The notes under the pieces were generated by a model, which did not search any database, was not told the DNA's origin, and worked only from the letters and a program-made list of their open reading frames with translations. Source: Acidobacteriota bacterium (lineage in GTDB: Bacteria > Acidobacteriota > Terriglobia > Terriglobales > Acidobacteriaceae). From it: DNA of 64,000 nucleotides. Position numbers and translations under genes: made by a program. Below are positions 62,787 through 64,000 of this stretch, in pieces (positions within the stretch are counted from its first letter, which is position 1; the number at the start of each line of letters is the position of its first letter). The stretch spans positions 1 through 64,000 of the forward strand of contig QIAM01000006.1 of the NCBI GenBank assembly GCA_003225555.1, read 5' to 3'.

Positions 62787-64000
62787 ATGATCGAACCTCT
62801 ACAAAACCAATTCGGTCTAGACGCGGAGGACTCATTTCCTGCGCCGAAGTGGTATTTTCAACAAAACGCGTGGGTGCAGAATCCCTCGGATCCGGAAAAC
62901 TTTGCCTACAACTATCCACTGGCGCTGCGCATGCGCGGTGCCTTAGACCGGAATGCACTGGAACGGGGTATTCACGAAATTGTGAGGCGGCATCAGCCTC
63001 TTCGGTCAGTGTTTCGCATCGTGGAGGGCCGCCTCATCCAGCTCGTACTGCGGCCGCAACCTCTGTCATTGCCGCTTGTAGATCTGAGCAACGTATGGGA
63101 GCCTGAGAGGGAAGCAGAGGCACTGCGGCTTGCGATAAATGATGCCGTTCGGCCGTTCGACTTGAGTCATGGTCCCTTATTGCGAGCCAAGTTGTGGTGT
63201 CTCGGGTCTGAAGATCACTTGCTGCTGCTGACCACGCATCATCTCGTCTCCGACAATTTGTCGATGGCAATTCTGCTTCGGGAACTTTCGATAGTGTATG
63301 AGGCTTTTTCAGCAAGACAACTATCTCCTCTTACCGAGATTTCTCCCCAATACGGAGACTTCGTGCGACGGCAGCAGAAACGATTCGAGCACAAAGAATC
63401 GGAGTACGTTGCCTTCTGGAAGCAGCAATTGGCAGGCGGAGACGGTTTCCGCCATTTGCATCCTGACCACATCGCGCCGGAGGGCCAGACGTATCACGGC
63501 GCGCACGAGCGACTGACTCTGGACGAGAGCTTGACGAACTCCCTGAAGATATTGGGTGTGAAAGAAAAAGTTAGTCCATTCATGGTGCTTCTCTCTGCTC
63601 TCCAATGCCTACTGTGCCGATATTCTGGTCAGAAAGACATAGGGGTTGCATCCTGCGTTGCAAATCGGCAGCCCGCTCAAGTAGAGAAGCTGGTAGGTCA
63701 TTTCAGCAATCATGTGATTTTTCGCACGAGTCTGGCCGACGATCCAACGTTTCGTGATGTCCTTCGTCAGGTTCGCAAGATAGCCCTTACGGTCTATTCG
63801 TATCAGGAATTGCCATTTGGGAGCCTGATAGAACAACTAGAGACCACCTCTGGCGCCAGCCGCAACAACCTCTTTCAGGTGCTCTTGGTCTTAACTGAGG
63901 CCCCAAGAGCAGAATGGAGCTTTTCTGGGCTGAATGTAAGCGTGCTTCCGCTGGATGTTGGAACGACGGCATATCCCTTCATCGTATGGCTAAAGCTGGA
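62787..64000 (+). CDS. NRPS condensation-domain protein (runs off the window)
   Basis: At least 404 residues, open to the window end. The frame begins at ATG 62787 after 87 bases without a gene. It is a condensation domain: NYPLALRMRGALDRNALERG, VRRHQPLRSVFR, the catalytic motif THHLVSDNLS (HHxxxD present; Asn in place of the usual Gly), DFVRRQQKRFEHKESEY, and FSNHVIFRTSLADDPTFRDV. The domain stands at the very N-terminus with no preceding adenylation or carrier domain, so it may accept a substrate from a separate protein or act as a starter condensation. What follows is outside the window. Confidence 0.9.
   Translation, partial: MIEPLQNQFGLDAEDSFPAPKWYFQQNAWVQNPSDPENFAYNYPLALRMRGALDRNALERGIHEIVRRHQPLRSVFRIVEGRLIQLVLRPQPLSLPLVDLSNVWEPEREAEALRLAINDAVRPFDLSHGPLLRAKLWCLGSEDHLLLLTTHHLVSDNLSMAILLRELSIVYEAFSARQLSPLTEISPQYGDFVRRQQKRFEHKESEYVAFWKQQLAGGDGFRHLHPDHIAPEGQTYHGAHERLTLDESLTNSLKILGVKEKVSPFMVLLSALQCLLCRYSGQKDIGVASCVANRQPAQVEKLVGHFSNHVIFRTSLADDPTFRDVLRQVRKIALTVYSYQELPFGSLIEQLETTSGASRNNLFQVLLVLTEAPRAEWSFSGLNVSVLPLDVGTTAYPFIVWLKL

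Overview
The window looks like chromosomal DNA of an Acidobacteriota bacterium, probably class Terriglobia. This is inferred from protein types: a very long TonB-dependent receptor with an N-terminal carboxypeptidase-regulatory-like domain, paired FG-GAP/UnbV (CRTAC1-type) proteins beside TPR proteins, an ECF sigma factor of the acidobacterial/planctomycete type, and a UpxY-type antiterminator heading a polysaccharide locus. I saw no rRNA, tRNA, CRISPR array or transposase.

Region 1 (1-9.3 kb) is the most unusual part. Two genes encode proteins made almost only of a 25-residue basic repeat (core VKAGG, three variable residues, then NHNQ). They flank an ECF sigma factor, a HlyD-type adaptor, an ABC transporter with an intact C39 double-glycine peptidase domain, and a second ABC transporter. 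The layout is that of a bacteriocin/RiPP export cassette. Because every repeat carries its own GG, the precursor could be a polyprotein cut into many 25-mers. A TPR protein follows.

Region 2 (9.3-11 kb) holds small hypothetical genes and a mini-module of which a decayed copy lies at 32.3 kb. Region 3 (11-31 kb) is a sugar-uptake locus. On the minus strand an AraC regulator, PTS EIIC, EIIB and an HPr-EI-EIIA fusion form an operon. Divergent from it lie a TonB-dependent receptor, a secreted GH38 alpha-mannosidase, two UnbV-type proteins and TPR proteins. Region 4 (31-34 kb) contains an MNT/HEPN-type pair with a coupled small ORF, a LuxR-type regulator lacking the usual receiver aspartate, a PilZ protein, and a leader region rich in inverted repeats.

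Region 5 (34-57 kb) is an exopolysaccharide/capsule locus: UpxY antiterminator, membrane-epimerase fusion, two DegT aminotransferases, Wzc-like tyrosine kinase, Wzy-like polymerase, initiating sugar transferase, glycosyltransferases (one split by a poly-C frameshift), two related beta-helix proteins, polysaccharide deacetylase, dehydrogenase, MocA oxidoreductase, hexapeptide acetyltransferase, Wza-like export protein and MurJ-like flippase. Several of these fit synthesis of a diacetamido-uronic acid sugar.

Region 6 (56.5 kb to the end) is a tightly overlapping run: P-loop kinase, D-2-hydroxyacid dehydrogenase, phosphoenolpyruvate mutase, ATP-grasp ligase, GNAT/FemAB-like transferase, HprK-like P-loop protein, and the start of a protein opening with an NRPS condensation domain. 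This suggests a phosphonate-containing peptide or phosphonate-decorated polymer pathway that continues past the right edge.
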